Shown here: positions 1 to 11,522 of the stretch, in pieces
Position numbering within the stretch: the stretch's first letter is position 1
How the letters are laid out: every line of letters starts with the position of its first letter
From: Acanthococcus lagerstroemiae
Lineage: Eukaryota; Arthropoda; Insecta; Hemiptera; Eriococcidae
Length of the DNA: 64,000 nt
Assembly (NCBI GenBank): GCA_031841125.1
Contig: CM063110.1
Location: forward strand, 379,134 to 443,133
Reading direction: 5' to 3'
Notes under the pieces: model-generated
What the model was told of the DNA's origin: nothing
What the model saw: only the letters and a program-made list of their open reading frames with translations
Databases searched by the model: none
Translations under genes and position numbers: made by a program

Positions 1-2
1 TA

Positions 3-836
3 ACTTTCTGTGACCACATAAAGTATTTAGGAGTTATCTTGGACCAAAACTTGAATTTCAATGAACATATTAATATGATAATAACCAAAACCGTAAAGTA
101 TTATCATTCATTTTCTGCTCTATATGGAAACACCTACGGCCTAAATTATAAAAATCGCTTAATCCTGTACAAAGCAATTAACGAATCTTACGTGCGTTAC
201 TGCCACCAAGCGTATGCGAGAAACCTGACCACCGTTCAAAAGAAAAGACTATTACAGGCCCAAAGAAATATCTTAATAGGAGTTATCTCAGGTTTCCGTA
301 CAATCTCGTATCTGTCCGTTTGGGCCATCTCCGGTATACCGCCTATAACACTTAAACTAGAGGAAATAAGCCACATAAGAATGCTGAAGACAAAAAACAA
401 CCAAAAAGAAAATGATGATCTAAAACAAAAAATCTACGCCATCAAAGAAAAGACTACGAAAGAATGGCAAAACATTTACGACACGGGATCCACAGGAAAA
501 ACCACGCACGCCTTAATTCCAGATCTCAGATCAAGGCTCAAATGCAAAAACTTCTACACAAATTACATAATAACTCAATTTTTAAGTGGACATGGAAATT
601 TTGCCGACTACCTGTACAGATTCAACATTATAAATGACAACAAGTGTCTAGAATGTAATTGCGACAGTGATGACTCCCTGCACACGATTTTCAGATGCAA
701 AAAATGGGAAAAACAAAGAACTACCAATAACATCAGCAAAGAAAATAGTAATATCATAGGGAAACCAACAAAACAGTTAATTAACTTTTTCAAATTCTTA
801 ACAATTATCTACAAATTAAAACAAAAAATAAATTAG
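3..836 (+). CDS. Non-LTR retrotransposon pol, C-terminal part (R1/TRAS-like), 5'-truncated by window edge
   Basis: The frame is open from base 3 and reads into the window without a start, so this is the C-terminal part of a longer ORF2. The opening residues (HIKYLGVILD) match the thumb region that follows the reverse transcriptase catalytic core in non-LTR elements. Near the end is a Cys-Cys-His-Cys motif (CLEC, eight residues, then H-x4-C, about 615-700), preceded by a QFLSGHG stretch. That order, thumb, GHG segment, then terminal CCHC with a following Trp, is characteristic of the R1 clade, which includes the telomere-targeting TRAS/SART elements. No interior stop is seen in this part. The element sits in satellite DNA here, not directly in TTAGG repeats. 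Clade assignment is from recall of family motifs. Confidence 0.8.
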   Translation, partial: TFCDHIKYLGVILDQNLNFNEHINMIITKTVKYYHSFSALYGNTYGLNYKNRLILYKAINESYVRYCHQAYARNLTTVQKKRLLQAQRNILIGVISGFRTISYLSVWAISGIPPITLKLEEISHIRMLKTKNNQKENDDLKQKIYAIKEKTTKEWQNIYDTGSTGKTTHALIPDLRSRLKCKNFYTNYIITQFLSGHGNFADYLYRFNIINDNKCLECNCDSDDSLHTIFRCKKWEKQRTTNNISKENSNIIGKPTKQLINFFKFLTIIYKLKQKIN

Positions 837-1124
837 CAACAAGCAGTAAGCTTCCTTCTCTCCCGAAAAATCCTTTCGACCTCAACTTCTCTTTGTGAGC
901 GCTTTATTTCCTTCTTCACCTACCTCGACATGCACGTCATATTTGTTCGTAAATTTAAGCTTTGTACCTATTTATAGTTAGCCTATATGCATTTACGTAA
1001 TAAGTAAACGGAAGTAGAATCTTCACTGATAAACACTGTACAAGTGGGATTCTACTTTCTTGTATTGTATTGTATTGTATTAATAAATGAATTAAAAATT
1101 TAAAAAAAAAAAGAAAAAAAAAAG
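837..1124 (+). mobile_element. 3' UTR and A-rich tail of the non-LTR element
   Basis: After the stop there are about 220 bases of noncoding sequence, then repeated TTGTA units (about 1058-1080), an AATAAA-like hexamer near 1082, and an adenine-rich tail interrupted by single G bases up to about 1124. Satellite sequence starts immediately after. This is the expected 3' end of a target-primed insertion. The 5' end and target-site duplication lie outside the window. Confidence 0.7.
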
Positions 1125-2247
1125 ACCCCTTACCATGGTTCTACAGAAATTCCAGTCTAATTCCCACACTGTAGTGCAAAGTTGCTATCAACAATTCTCA
1201 TTTGTTATTCAAATACAGTACTCATGTAGACTAATCTACTGAGCCATTGACCAGCGAGAGAACACTAGGATCCAATCATATGTGTCCAAGCGTCATGAGG
1301 AAACTAGTGACAGTCAATGTACTTGTATTTCTTATTGAGTAAAAATTGAAAAAAACATTTAATGTAATTTGAACCAGGGCCAGACTTCCATTTCTCGTCC
1401 ACATTCTGGATATACGTCATGATCGTGCCCCTTGAGAGAGGCACAGTCCAAAATTCCCCACCACCCTCACAGCAAAACCTCTAACACTGGGACTATAATA
1501 TATCCAGTCCATGTCCCATTTGGGCTGGGAAAAATCAACATCTGGATTTCAATTTCATATTTTAAATGTAGTACACACATAGACTAATCTACTGAGCCCT
1601 ATAACATTTGGAGAACAGGAGAACACTAAATTGCAACCATAGGCGTCCGAGCGCCATGAGGGAACTCTTGAAAATCAATGTACATGTATTTCTTGTAGGG
1701 AAATATTTTAAAATAAAATGTAATACCGATCCGGCCCATACTTGTATTCCTCATCTGAGTTTTTGGAAATATGTCATGTCCCTACCCCGTGGGCGAGGTA
1801 CAGTGCAAAAATCCTCACTTCCCCCATAGCGGACCCCTCACCATAGGTTTACGGAAATTCCAGTGTAATTCCAAAACTGTTGTACAAATAAGTTGGTATC
1901 AGCAATTCTAATTTGTTATTCAAATATAGTACTCATGTAGACTAATCTACTGAGCAATTGACCAGTGAGAGAACACTAGGATCCAATCATATTTTGTAAG
2001 AAAGAAAGGAAGACAGAGAGTACAAAAGAGCCCTGCCTACAAGGACCTCTTCATACAAAACAGTCCTTCCTACAAGGACCACTTGGTAAGATATAAAGTA
2101 CAAAGCAGCCCCAACTACAGAGACCATTTTTGCAAGGGGAAAAAAATAATAAAAAAATAAAAACTACAAATGAAGTAGACAAATAGCAAAGTGGTCCTTT
2201 TTGGCGGGACAGTTTTGTTTGATATTTCTCGTTCTTGTAACATGGTC

Positions 2248-2278
<31 letters not shown>

Positions 2279-5192
2279 GGGACAAGATTTTCATTAACCC
2301 AATCCGTCAACCATACCCAGTCTGATATTAAGGTAATAGTCATCTTGGTATATAGAATCCTCCAATCAAAGTGAGGACCTAAATGTTTCCAGTTTGCCCA
2401 TCAAGCAACAAGCATATCCAGATACTTAGATTGCAGACCTACAGACAAATAACCAGTGATTGTTTTTCTCATACCTCCGCGCGTCTGTCTTTTGCAGGTG
2501 TTCTCTTATTTTTCAATTTCTGCGGCCTGACAGTATTGGCAAACTCAGGTACCTATTATGCAGGCTCTGAATTAACGTCCCTTGAGGGATGCATAGTACA
2601 AGAATTCTTACCTCCCCCATAGCAGACCCCAAACCATGGGTCATTTTGGATATATGTTATGTCCCCACCCCGTGAGCGAGGTACAGTGCAAAAATCCTCA
2701 CTTCCCCCTTAGCAGACCCCTTACCATAGGTCTACGAAGATTCCAGTCCTATTCCCACACTGTTGTGCAAAGTTGGTATCAGCAATTCTAATTTGTTATT
2801 CAAATATAGTACTCATGTAGACTAATCTACTGAGCCATTGACCAGCAAGGGAACACTAAGGTCCAATCATATGAGTCCAAGCTTCATGAGGAAACTAGTG
2901 CATATCAATGTACTTGTATTTCTTATTGAGTAAAAATTGAAAAAACACTTACTGTAATTTGAACCAGGCCCAGACTTGCATTTCTCACCCACATTCTGGA
3001 TATACGTTATGATCGTACCCCTCGAGAGAGGCACAGTACAAAACTCCCCACCACCCTGATAGCAAAACCTTCAACACTGGGACTATAATAATTCCCGTCC
3101 ATGTCCCATTTGGTTTGGGGAAATTCGACATCTGGATTTCAATTTCATATTTTAAATGTAGTACACACATAGACTAATCTACTGAGCCCTATAACATTTG
3201 GAGAACAGGAGAACACTAAATTTCAACCATATGCGTCCGAGCGCCACGAGGGAACCCTTGAAAATCAATGTACATGTATTTCTTGAAGGGAAATATTTAA
3301 AAATAAAATGTAATATCAATCCGGTTCATACTTGTATTTCTGATCTAAATTTTGAATAACTGTCGTGTTCCTTCCCCTTGAGCGAGGCACAGTGCAAAAA
3401 TCCTCACTTCCCCCGTAGCATACCCCTTCCCATGAGTCTACAGAAATTCCAGTCTAATTCCCACACAGCTTTGCAAAGTTGGTATCAACAATTCTAATTT
3501 GTCATTCAAATATAGTACTCATGTAGACTAATCTAATGAGCCATTGACCAGCAAGAGATCACTAAGATCCAATCATATGTGTCCAAGCGTCATGAGGAAA
3601 CTAGTGAAAATCAAAGTACTTGTATTTCTTATTGAGTAAAAATTGAAAAAACGAATAATGTAATTTGAACCACGCCCAGACTTGCATTTCTCGTCCACAT
3701 TCTGGATATATGTTATGTTCACACCGTTCGAACGAGGCACAGTCCAAAATTCCCCACCACCCTCACAGCAAAACCTCCAACACTGGGACTATAATAATTC
3801 CAGTCCATGTCCCATTTGCTTCGGGGAAATTCAACATCTGGCTTTCAATTTAATATTTTAAATGTAGTACACACATAGACTAATCTACAGAGCCCTTTAA
3901 CATTCGGAAAACAGGAGAACACTAAATTGCAACCATTTGCGTCCGAGCGCCATGAGGGAACTCTTGAAAATCAATGTACATATATTTCTTGTAGGGAAAT
4001 ATTTTAAAATAAAATGTAATATCGATCCGGCCCATACTTGTATTCCTCATCTAAATTTTGGATACATGTCATGTCCCTACCCCTTGAGCGAGGCACAGTG
4101 AAAAAATCCTTACTTCCCCCGTAGCATACCCCTTCCCATGGGTCTACAGAAATTCCAGTCTAATTCCCACACTGCTTTGCAAAGTTGGTATCAACAATTC
4201 TAATTTGTCATTCAAATATAGTACTCATGTAGACTAATCTAATGAGCCATTGACCAGTAAGAGATCACTAAGATCTAATCATAAGTGTCCAAGCGTCATG
4301 AGGAAACTAGTGAAAATCAATGTACTTGTATTTCTTATTGAGTAAAAATTGAAAAAACGAATAATGTAATTTGAACAAGGCCCGGGCTTGCATTTCTCGT
4401 CCACATTCTGGATATATGTTATGATCACACCGTTCGAAAGAGGCACAGTCCAAAATTCCCCACCACCCTCACAGCAAAACCTCCAACACTGGGACTATAA
4501 TAATTCCAGTCCATGTCCCATTTGGTTTGGGGAAATTCGACATCTGGATTTCAATTTAATATTTTAAATGTAGTACACACATAGACTAATCTACAGAGCC
4601 CTTTAACATTCGGAAAACAGGAGAACACTAAATTGCAACCATTTGCGTCCGAGCGCCATGAGGGAACTCTTGAAAATCAATGAACATATATTTCATGTAG
4701 GGAAATATTTTAAAATAAAATTTAATTTAATATCGATCCGGCCCATACTTGTATTCCTCATCTAAATTTTGGATACATGTCATGTCCCTACCCCTTGAGC
4801 GAGGCACAGTGCCAAAATCCTCACTTCCCCTATAGCAGACCCCTTACCATGGTTCTACAGATATTCCAGTCTAAGTCCCACACTGTTGTGCAAAGTTGTT
4901 TTCAGCAATTCTAATTTGTTATTCAAATATAGTACTCATGTAGACTAATCTACTGAGCCACTGACCAGTGAGAGAACACTAGGATCCAATCATATGTGTC
5001 CAAGCGTCATGAGGAAACTAGTGACAATCAATGTATTTGTATTTCTTATTGAGTAAAAATTGAAAAAACATTTAATGTAATTTGAACCAGGGCCAGACTT
5101 CCATTTCTCGTCCACAATCTGGATATACGTCATGATCGTGCCCCTTGAGAGAGGCACAGTCCAAAATTCCCCACCACCCTCACAGCAAAACC
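1125..5192 (+). repeat. Dimeric satellite, forward block (~354-bp half-units, ~708-bp dimer)
   Basis: Two related half-units alternate. Type A carries TCATGTAGACTAATCTACTGAG followed by CATTGACC; type B carries ACACATAGACTAATCTACTGAGCCC. The core GACTAATCTAC recurs near 1229, 1582, 1939, 2820, 3172, 3526, 3880, 4234, 4587 and 4943, a spacing of 352-357 bases except where a 650-bp cassette interrupts. Both halves share a block with a C-rich run followed by GAG(A/C)GAGGCACAGT. Many short open frames recur in this block, but they shift with unit drift and have no conserved start context, so none is called a gene. Confidence 0.9.
1992..2645 (+). repeat. ~650-bp cassette inserted in the satellite, copy 1
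   Basis: The satellite breaks off after ATCCAATCATA and resumes near 2645. The insert begins with a purine-rich AAGAAAGGAAGACAG stretch, contains short TACAAGGACC motifs, a long T tract (2250-2273) and a 79-codon frame (2383-2622), and ends with CCATGGGTC. The same block appears reversed at about 23605-24255 and 29431-30070, inside satellite of the opposite orientation. No clear terminal inverted repeat or target duplication was found, so it may be a variant monomer spread with the array rather than a transposon. Confidence 0.75.
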
Positions 5193-6368
5193 TCAGTAGA
5201 TTAGTCTACATGAATAACAAATTAGAATTGCTGATACCAACTTTGTACAACAGTTTTGGAATTACACTGGAATTTCCGAAAACCTATGGTAAGGGGTCTG
5301 CTATGGGGGAAGTGAGGATTTTTGCACTGTACCTCGCTCACGGAATAGGGACATGACATATTTCCAAAAACTCAGATGAGGAATACAAGTATGGGCCGGA
5401 TCGATATTACATTTTATTTTCAAATATGTCCCTACAAGAAATACATGTACATTGATTTTCAAGAGTTCCCTCATGGCGCTCGGACGCATATGGTTGCAAT
5501 TTAGTGTTCTCCTGTTCTCCAAACGTTATAGGGCTCAGTAGAGTAGTCTATGTGTGTACTACATTTAAAATATGAAATCTAAATCCAGATGTTGATTTTT
5601 CCCAGCCCAAATGGGACATGGACTGGATATATTATAGTCCCAGTGTTAGAGGTTTTGCTGTGAGGGTGGTGGGGAATTTTGGACTGTGCCTCTCTCAAGG
5701 GGCACGATCATGATGTATATCCAGAATGTGGACGAGAAACGGAAGTCTGGCCCTGGTTCAAATTACATTAAATGTTTTTTCAATTTTTACTCAATAAGAA
5801 ATACAAGAACATTGATTGTCACTAGTTTCCGCATGCCGCTTGGACACATATGATTGGATCCTAGTGTTCTCTCGCTGGTCAATGGCTCAGTAGATTAGTC
5901 TACATGAGTACTGTATTTGAATAACAAATGAGAATTGTTGATAGCAACTGTGCACTACAGTGTGGGAATTAGACAGGAATTTCTGTAGAACCATGGTAAG
6001 GGGTCTGCTATGGGGGAAGTGAGGATTTTGGCACTGTGCCTCGCTCAAGGGGTAGGGACATGACATGTATCCAAAATTTAGATGAGGAATACAAGTGTGG
6101 GCCGGATTGATATTACATTATATGTTAAACATTTCCCTACAAGAAATACATGTACATTGATTTTCAAGGGTTACCTCATGGCGCTCGGACGCAAATGGTT
6201 GCAATTTAGTGTTCTCCTGTTGTCCGAATGTTAAAGGGCTCAGTAGATTAGTCTATGTGTGTACTTTGAAATTTGAATAACAAATGAGAATTGTTGATAG
6301 CTACTTTGCACTACAGTGTGGGAATTAGACTGGAATTTCTGTAGAACCATGGTAAGGGGTCTGCTATG
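5193..6368 (-). repeat. Dimeric satellite, inverted block next to the telomere-type array
   Basis: From about 5192 the same A and B half-units continue in reverse complement (CAGTAGATTAGTCTACATG at about 5193, then units near 5540, 5895 and 6240). The switch occurs inside a unit, straight after AAAACCTC, with no intervening sequence. The block ends in a long T tract at 6369. The arrangement forms a head-to-head satellite junction. Confidence 0.85.
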
Positions 6369-6533
6369 GTTTTTTTTTTTTTTTTTTTTTTTTTTTTGTT
6401 CCCAAAAGTGAAATGACAGAATAGTCCGACTTACAAGGACCACTTTGTAAGGTGTTTTTTTTTTTTTGTTCCCAAAAGTGAAATGACAAAATAGTCCTAC
6501 TTACAAGGACCACTTTGTAAGGTGTTTTTTTTT

Positions 6534-6574
<41 letters not shown>

Positions 6575-6800
6575 TTCCCAAAAGTGAAATGACAGAATAG
6601 TCCGACTTACAAGGACCACTTTGTAAGGTTCCCAAAAGTGAAATGACAAAATAGTCCTACTTACAAGGACCACTTTGTAAGGAAGGAAATCAGTGCCACC
6701 GCAAAAGTGAAATGACGAAAGAGTCCTACTTACAAGGACCACTTTGTAAGAAGATCTGATGTAATTGTACAAAGTGGTCCAGGCCCACTTTGTACAACAG
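6369..6800. repeat. T-tract minisatellite with palindromic CTTACAAGGACCACTTTGTAAG core
   Basis: Four to five copies of a ~55-70-base unit (starting near 6399, 6469, 6573, 6629 and 6700) each hold CCCAAAAGTGAAATGAC followed by a near-palindrome CTTACAAGGACCACTTTGTAAG. They are separated by T runs of 11-40 bases. The block ends with a perfect ten-base inverted repeat, GTACAAAGTG and CACTTTGTAC around a short loop, at about 6767-6796, just before the TTAGG array. Related TACAAGGACC motifs occur in the satellite cassettes. Confidence 0.8.
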
Positions 6801-6804
6801 CTAA

Positions 6805-7217
6805 ACTAGGTTAGGTTAGGTTAGGTTAGGTTAGGTTAGGTTAGGTTAGGTTAGGTTAGGTTAGGTTAGGTTAGGTTAGGTTAGGTTAGGTTAGGTTAGG
6901 TTAGGTTAGGTTAGGTTAGGTTAGGTTAGGTTAGGTTAGGTTAGGTTAGGTTAGGTTAGGTTAGGTTAGGTTAGGTTAGGTTAGGTTAGGTTAGGTTAGG
7001 TTAGGTTAGGTTAGGTTAGGTTAGGTTAGGTTAGGTTAGGTTAGGTTAGGTTAGGTTAGGTTAGGTTAGGTTAGGTTAGGTTAGGTTAGGTTAGGTTAGG
7101 TTAGGTTAGGTTAGGTTAGGTTAGGTTAGGTTAGGTTAGGTTAGGTTAGGTTAGGTTAGGTTAGGTTAGGTTAGGTTAGGTTAGGTTAGGTTAGGTTAGG
7201 TTAGGGTTAGGTTAGGT
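6805..7217 (+). repeat. Telomere-type (TTAGG)n array
   Basis: About 80 uninterrupted TTAGG units run up to a sequence gap, with one expanded unit (TTAGGGTTAGG) near 7201. TTAGG is the canonical insect telomere repeat. The G-rich strand reads 5' to 3' toward the gap, which is the orientation of a chromosome end lying to the right of the left-hand contig. Confidence 0.97.
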
Positions 7218-7717
7218 NNNNNNNNNNNNNNNNNNNNNNNNNNNNNNNNNNNNNNNNNNNNNNNNNNNNNNNNNNNNNNNNNNNNNNNNNNNNNNNNNNN
7301 NNNNNNNNNNNNNNNNNNNNNNNNNNNNNNNNNNNNNNNNNNNNNNNNNNNNNNNNNNNNNNNNNNNNNNNNNNNNNNNNNNNNNNNNNNNNNNNNNNNN
7401 NNNNNNNNNNNNNNNNNNNNNNNNNNNNNNNNNNNNNNNNNNNNNNNNNNNNNNNNNNNNNNNNNNNNNNNNNNNNNNNNNNNNNNNNNNNNNNNNNNNN
7501 NNNNNNNNNNNNNNNNNNNNNNNNNNNNNNNNNNNNNNNNNNNNNNNNNNNNNNNNNNNNNNNNNNNNNNNNNNNNNNNNNNNNNNNNNNNNNNNNNNNN
7601 NNNNNNNNNNNNNNNNNNNNNNNNNNNNNNNNNNNNNNNNNNNNNNNNNNNNNNNNNNNNNNNNNNNNNNNNNNNNNNNNNNNNNNNNNNNNNNNNNNNN
7701 NNNNNNNNNNNNNNNNN
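7218..7717. other. Assembly gap of 500 N
   Basis: Exactly 500 N bases. The round number suggests a placeholder rather than a measured distance. Confidence 0.99.
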
Positions 7718-9430
7718 CACAAAACCGTAGCATCTATCCTCAGCAAAATATAGGAACGCTCGAAATAACGGCACCAGCCCGTCGTACGCAAATTGAACAA
7801 AATAATACACGAGTACATTTAAATGCTGATAACCACATTCCTTCTGATACAGAAACTAGGGCATATGACTCTTCAGGTACTGAAATAAAAATTTCCGATC
7901 GACTAACGTTAGAACAACGAAAACGAGTTGTAACATTAGTCAAAGAATTTAAGAATATTTTCGTCACTGATTTAAAGAAACTCAAGCAAGCAAAGATGGA
8001 ACCTTATGAAATTAGATTAAAACCAAATTCTTCTCCTGTGGCTTGTCGCCCATTTAAGCTGTCAGTAATCGAGCAAGATAAAATCAAAGCCGAAGTAGAT
8101 AAATTAATCGAGGCTGGAATAATGGCCTTCGGATCTAGTGAATATTCTTCACCTATGTTCATTAAACAAAAACCTTGTTCAGTAAATAAACCTAACAGCA
8201 AAGCGGAATACCGAGTCTTAGTAGATTTTCGAAAACTAAACGAGAATATTATCACTTCTCACGAAAATACACCGCTCATCTCTGAAATTCTAACACCACT
8301 ATAAAAGGGAACTCATACATGAGTCAATTTGATTTACATTCTGGCTATTTTCAATGTCCACTTGCACCCGAATCTCAGGAAATCTGTGCCGTCCGTTACA
8401 ACACTTCGACTCAACTAAAATTTTTACGTCTACCTCAAGGACTAAAATCATCTCCCTCCCTATTTCAATTCACAGCTTAGTAAAATATGCCGAAGACAAC
8501 TCGCAAATAAATCTCTCATTCTATTTCTGGATGATGTATTAAGCCTAGCATATAACTTCGAAAGCGCACTTTTCAGATTACGCGAACTTTTTCAAACTTT
8601 CTCTGACCATAACCTCTCTGTGAAAACGAGCAAATGCATTCTCATGACGGACAATATAGAATACCTAGGACACAACATTACGGCTGACACAGTAAAATTT
8701 TCTCAAAAGAACATAGACTCAGTAACCTCAATGCCTATGCCTACGACCATACGAGCCTTACGAAGATTCTGTGGGGCAGCTCAATTTCTTCGTCCCGCAA
8801 TCTACAATTTTGCCCACATAGCTAAACCCTTAACTGACATTTTAAAAGGTGACAGGAAAAGTGCTGACAAAATCAAACTCAATGAAGAACAAACCCAAGC
8901 TTTTGAAAAACTTAGAAAAACTATTACTTCGATGCCAGTGTTACAACTTTTCGACCCCCAAAAAGCAATCTTATATCTACATTGACGGATCAAGAATAGC
9001 TTGCGGAGCTATTAATGCAACCACTGAATCCTGATGACACGTCTGGTAAAAACCTTCGACCCATAGCTTTCTTCAGCAAAAAACTGTCTCAACGGAAACG
9101 CAAAAGACACTACTGTAGTCTCGATTTAGAACTGACCGCACTAATAGAAGCCCTAACTGCATTCCGAGGATACATAGGAGGTAGTGAACCTATCATTAGA
9201 ACAGACAGCAGATCTCTGGTATCTTATTACAAATTAAAACCTGACACAACGGACTTAGGAGCACGTGTAAACAGAATTTTATCAAAATTACAATCCCATA
9301 GCTTTTGACTAGAATGGATTCCAGGAGTACGTAACTCAATTAGCGATTTCTTAAGTAGACTACCAGAAGAGGAACAAGAAAAGCCAACAGAAACAAAAGT
9401 TACTACGATTCAAAACGACACTCCTACCCA
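7718..9430 (+). pseudogene. Ty3/gypsy-type pol remnant: reverse transcriptase and RNase H, several frameshifts
   Basis: After the gap the plus strand encodes recognisable Ty3/gypsy polymerase pieces in more than one frame. The reverse transcriptase N-terminal part (7996-8304) contains RVLVDFRKLN; the palm segment follows in another frame from about 8320, with a LPQGL motif; the catalytic FLDD lies near 8520-8535; and an EYLGH motif lies near 8650. RNase H pieces follow (about 8975-9310). In-frame stops and shifts separate the pieces, so no intact polymerase is encoded here. The 5' part (gag, protease, 5' LTR) is lost in or beyond the gap. Frameshifts are described as found; nothing is reconstructed. 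Confidence 0.85.
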
Positions 9431-11010
9431 CAAATTTAGACAGGAACAATTGAAAAACGAAAGTTTAAAATTTTTGATCGGTGTTTTAGAAGGCCGACCA
9501 ATCCCAAATAAAAAAAGAACGCAAATTTAACAACCTTTACCGACTTCGACGATTCTACAGCATCTCTAACGAAGGAATACTCATGTATAACCAAATTGAC
9601 TACGAAAAAGGAACGAAACAACCCATGTACGTAGTGCCACAGCACTTACAAAAAGAAATTTTGGAAGAATGCCACGATTCGAGTACCAGTGGAGGACATT
9701 TTGGAATATCTAAAACAATTAGGAAAATTCAGGGAAAGAAATTTTGGTGGAAATCTTACATCTCTGATATCAAGAATTTTGTTGATAGTTGCTCATCTTG
9801 TGCTATTCATAAAAAAATTGGAAAGAAACTGGGACTTCTCACAAATAGACCTCTCCAATCAACTACTCCGTATCACGTTTTACAATTAGACCATCTTGGT
9901 CCATTACCTATCAAGCATAACAAAAAATTTGTACTCACATGTGTAGACAAAACCACGCATTTTCTCCATACCTTCCCTTATAAGGACACTAGCACGGCGG
10001 TGTTATTAAATGTCTTCAAAAACTATTCCTACAAACTGGACCAGTACGAATCATTGAATCGGACAACGGAACTGCTTTCAGGTCACAAGAGTTTAAAAAT
10101 TTTACAACCTCCCTAGGAATTAAGCACAACTTCAGTACTACTTTTCACTCTCAATCTCAAGCTTCGCCGAGGGAGCGAACAAGAAAATCACTTACGCGCT
10201 AAAGAAATGCTTGGAAGATAAAAACAAAGCCGGAAAATCACCAAATTGGGAAATTTTATTACAGGAAATTACCTTTGCAATTAACACTAGTTGCATACTT
10301 AACCTAGAATCTCCTTTCTACTTACTATACGGCTACAACCCTAACTTAATTTTTGAAAATAAATATGAACTGCCTCCGAACTCCAACTTTAACTCAAGAG
10401 AAAATGAACTTGATAACTTATTGGAAATACGAGAAAATTGGCTGAACATATGTACATCGCTAATGAACGAAACAAAAAATACTATGATCGCAACAGGAAA
10501 GACTATGAATTCAAAGAAAATGATAAAGTGTACCTTAAAAACTTGAATAAAAACAACAAACTAGCACCAATGTACGGAACGACGATTTACAAAATCGTAA
10601 AAAAGATTCACCAACTCAACTACCTAATACGCCCAGAAAATGAACCCAATGGCAAAGTCACGCTAGTCCATATCGAAAAACTAAAACCAGCAATCACACG
10701 TAAAAACAAACTTGATGACAAATCGGGAGAAACTACGGAGAATGTATCGTCTATACAGCCGCCAGCGACTGTGCAAACTCATATGAACGTGATCCGGAAC
10801 CCCCCCATTGAGTTACCAAGCAAAATTAAAACTCAACTGGAAAAATCTTACACTCATCTCATTAACCTAAACACTTCAACTGACTGTCCCAACTGCTTGT
10901 TCCCAAATCCAACTATACGTCGAGAGTACGGACGTCTAATGGAACAGCTAGCAGAAAACGAACAACTTAAACAACACCTACGAACCGTACTCCACCTATC
11001 CGGTATTTGA
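9431..11010 (+). pseudogene. Ty3/gypsy-type integrase remnant
   Basis: The 9583-10116 frame holds a His-His-Cys-Cys zinc-binding region (GGHFGISKT, then CSSC) and the first catalytic Asp in LDHLGPLP. The following core is broken near 10085-10205. The C-terminal part continues in shifted frames (10211-10546, 10438-11010), including KYYDRNRKDYEFKENDKVYL, typical of the region before the integrase C-terminal domain. The last ~100 codons are rich in charged and polar residues. Several breaks make this a non-functional remnant of the same element as the reverse transcriptase upstream. Confidence 0.8.
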
Positions 11011-11280
11011 AGTAACCCTTAACGACTTCAAATCCGCAATCAAAACATTAATTTAACTTTAAGAAAATTTAGATTAAGAAAAATCCTACCGAAAACCCTT
11101 CCCAGAAACCTACTGCTAAATTTGATGGAGAAGTATTCCGTGGTGTATAAATGATTGCCGAATACAATGAGAGTGTGAAATGTCAGCGAATATGTGAGTC
11201 AAGTCTACGTAGCAAGTGAGAGAGTATGTGGTTATTGTATACTTGGAAACTTATGGACTCTTCAAAATCGAATATTAGTA

Positions 11281-11522
11281 TCCCGTCTGACAAAATTTCT
11301 GTCGGCCGACAATAATGACACTGTCGGACCGTCAAATTTCTGACAAAGGAAGCATGCCCCGCCTACTTTTGCCAGTATTTTGTCGGTTTAGAACCATTTT
11401 TGTGTCAGAAATTGCATCGCAGCGTTCTGATTGGCTAAAGCAATTGTCATTTGTGTCGTTTTTAATGTCAGAATTGGCAGTTCTGACACTGTCGGATTTC
11501 TGTCGGCAATTGTCAGGCGGGA
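11281..11522. mobile_element. MITE with TA duplication between pol and the envelope-like region
   Basis: A 242-bp block is bounded by inverted ends TCCCGTCTGACAA and TTGTCAGGCGGGA (one mismatch) and flanked on both sides by TA. Interior GTCGG/CCGAC motifs pair further in from both ends (CTGTCGG and CCGACAG), extending the inverted structure. Size, TA target and lack of coding capacity fit a Tc1/mariner-derived MITE. Confidence 0.75.

Noticed and set aside
2383..2622. 79-codon frame conserved in two satellite cassettes as a gene
   Set aside because: The third copy (29431-30070) has a one-base loss that breaks it, the frame lacks a recognisable domain, and the cassettes are nearly identical in noncoding parts as well.
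7196..7818. Minus-strand frames of about 200 codons across the gap
   Set aside because: They consist mainly of N bases.
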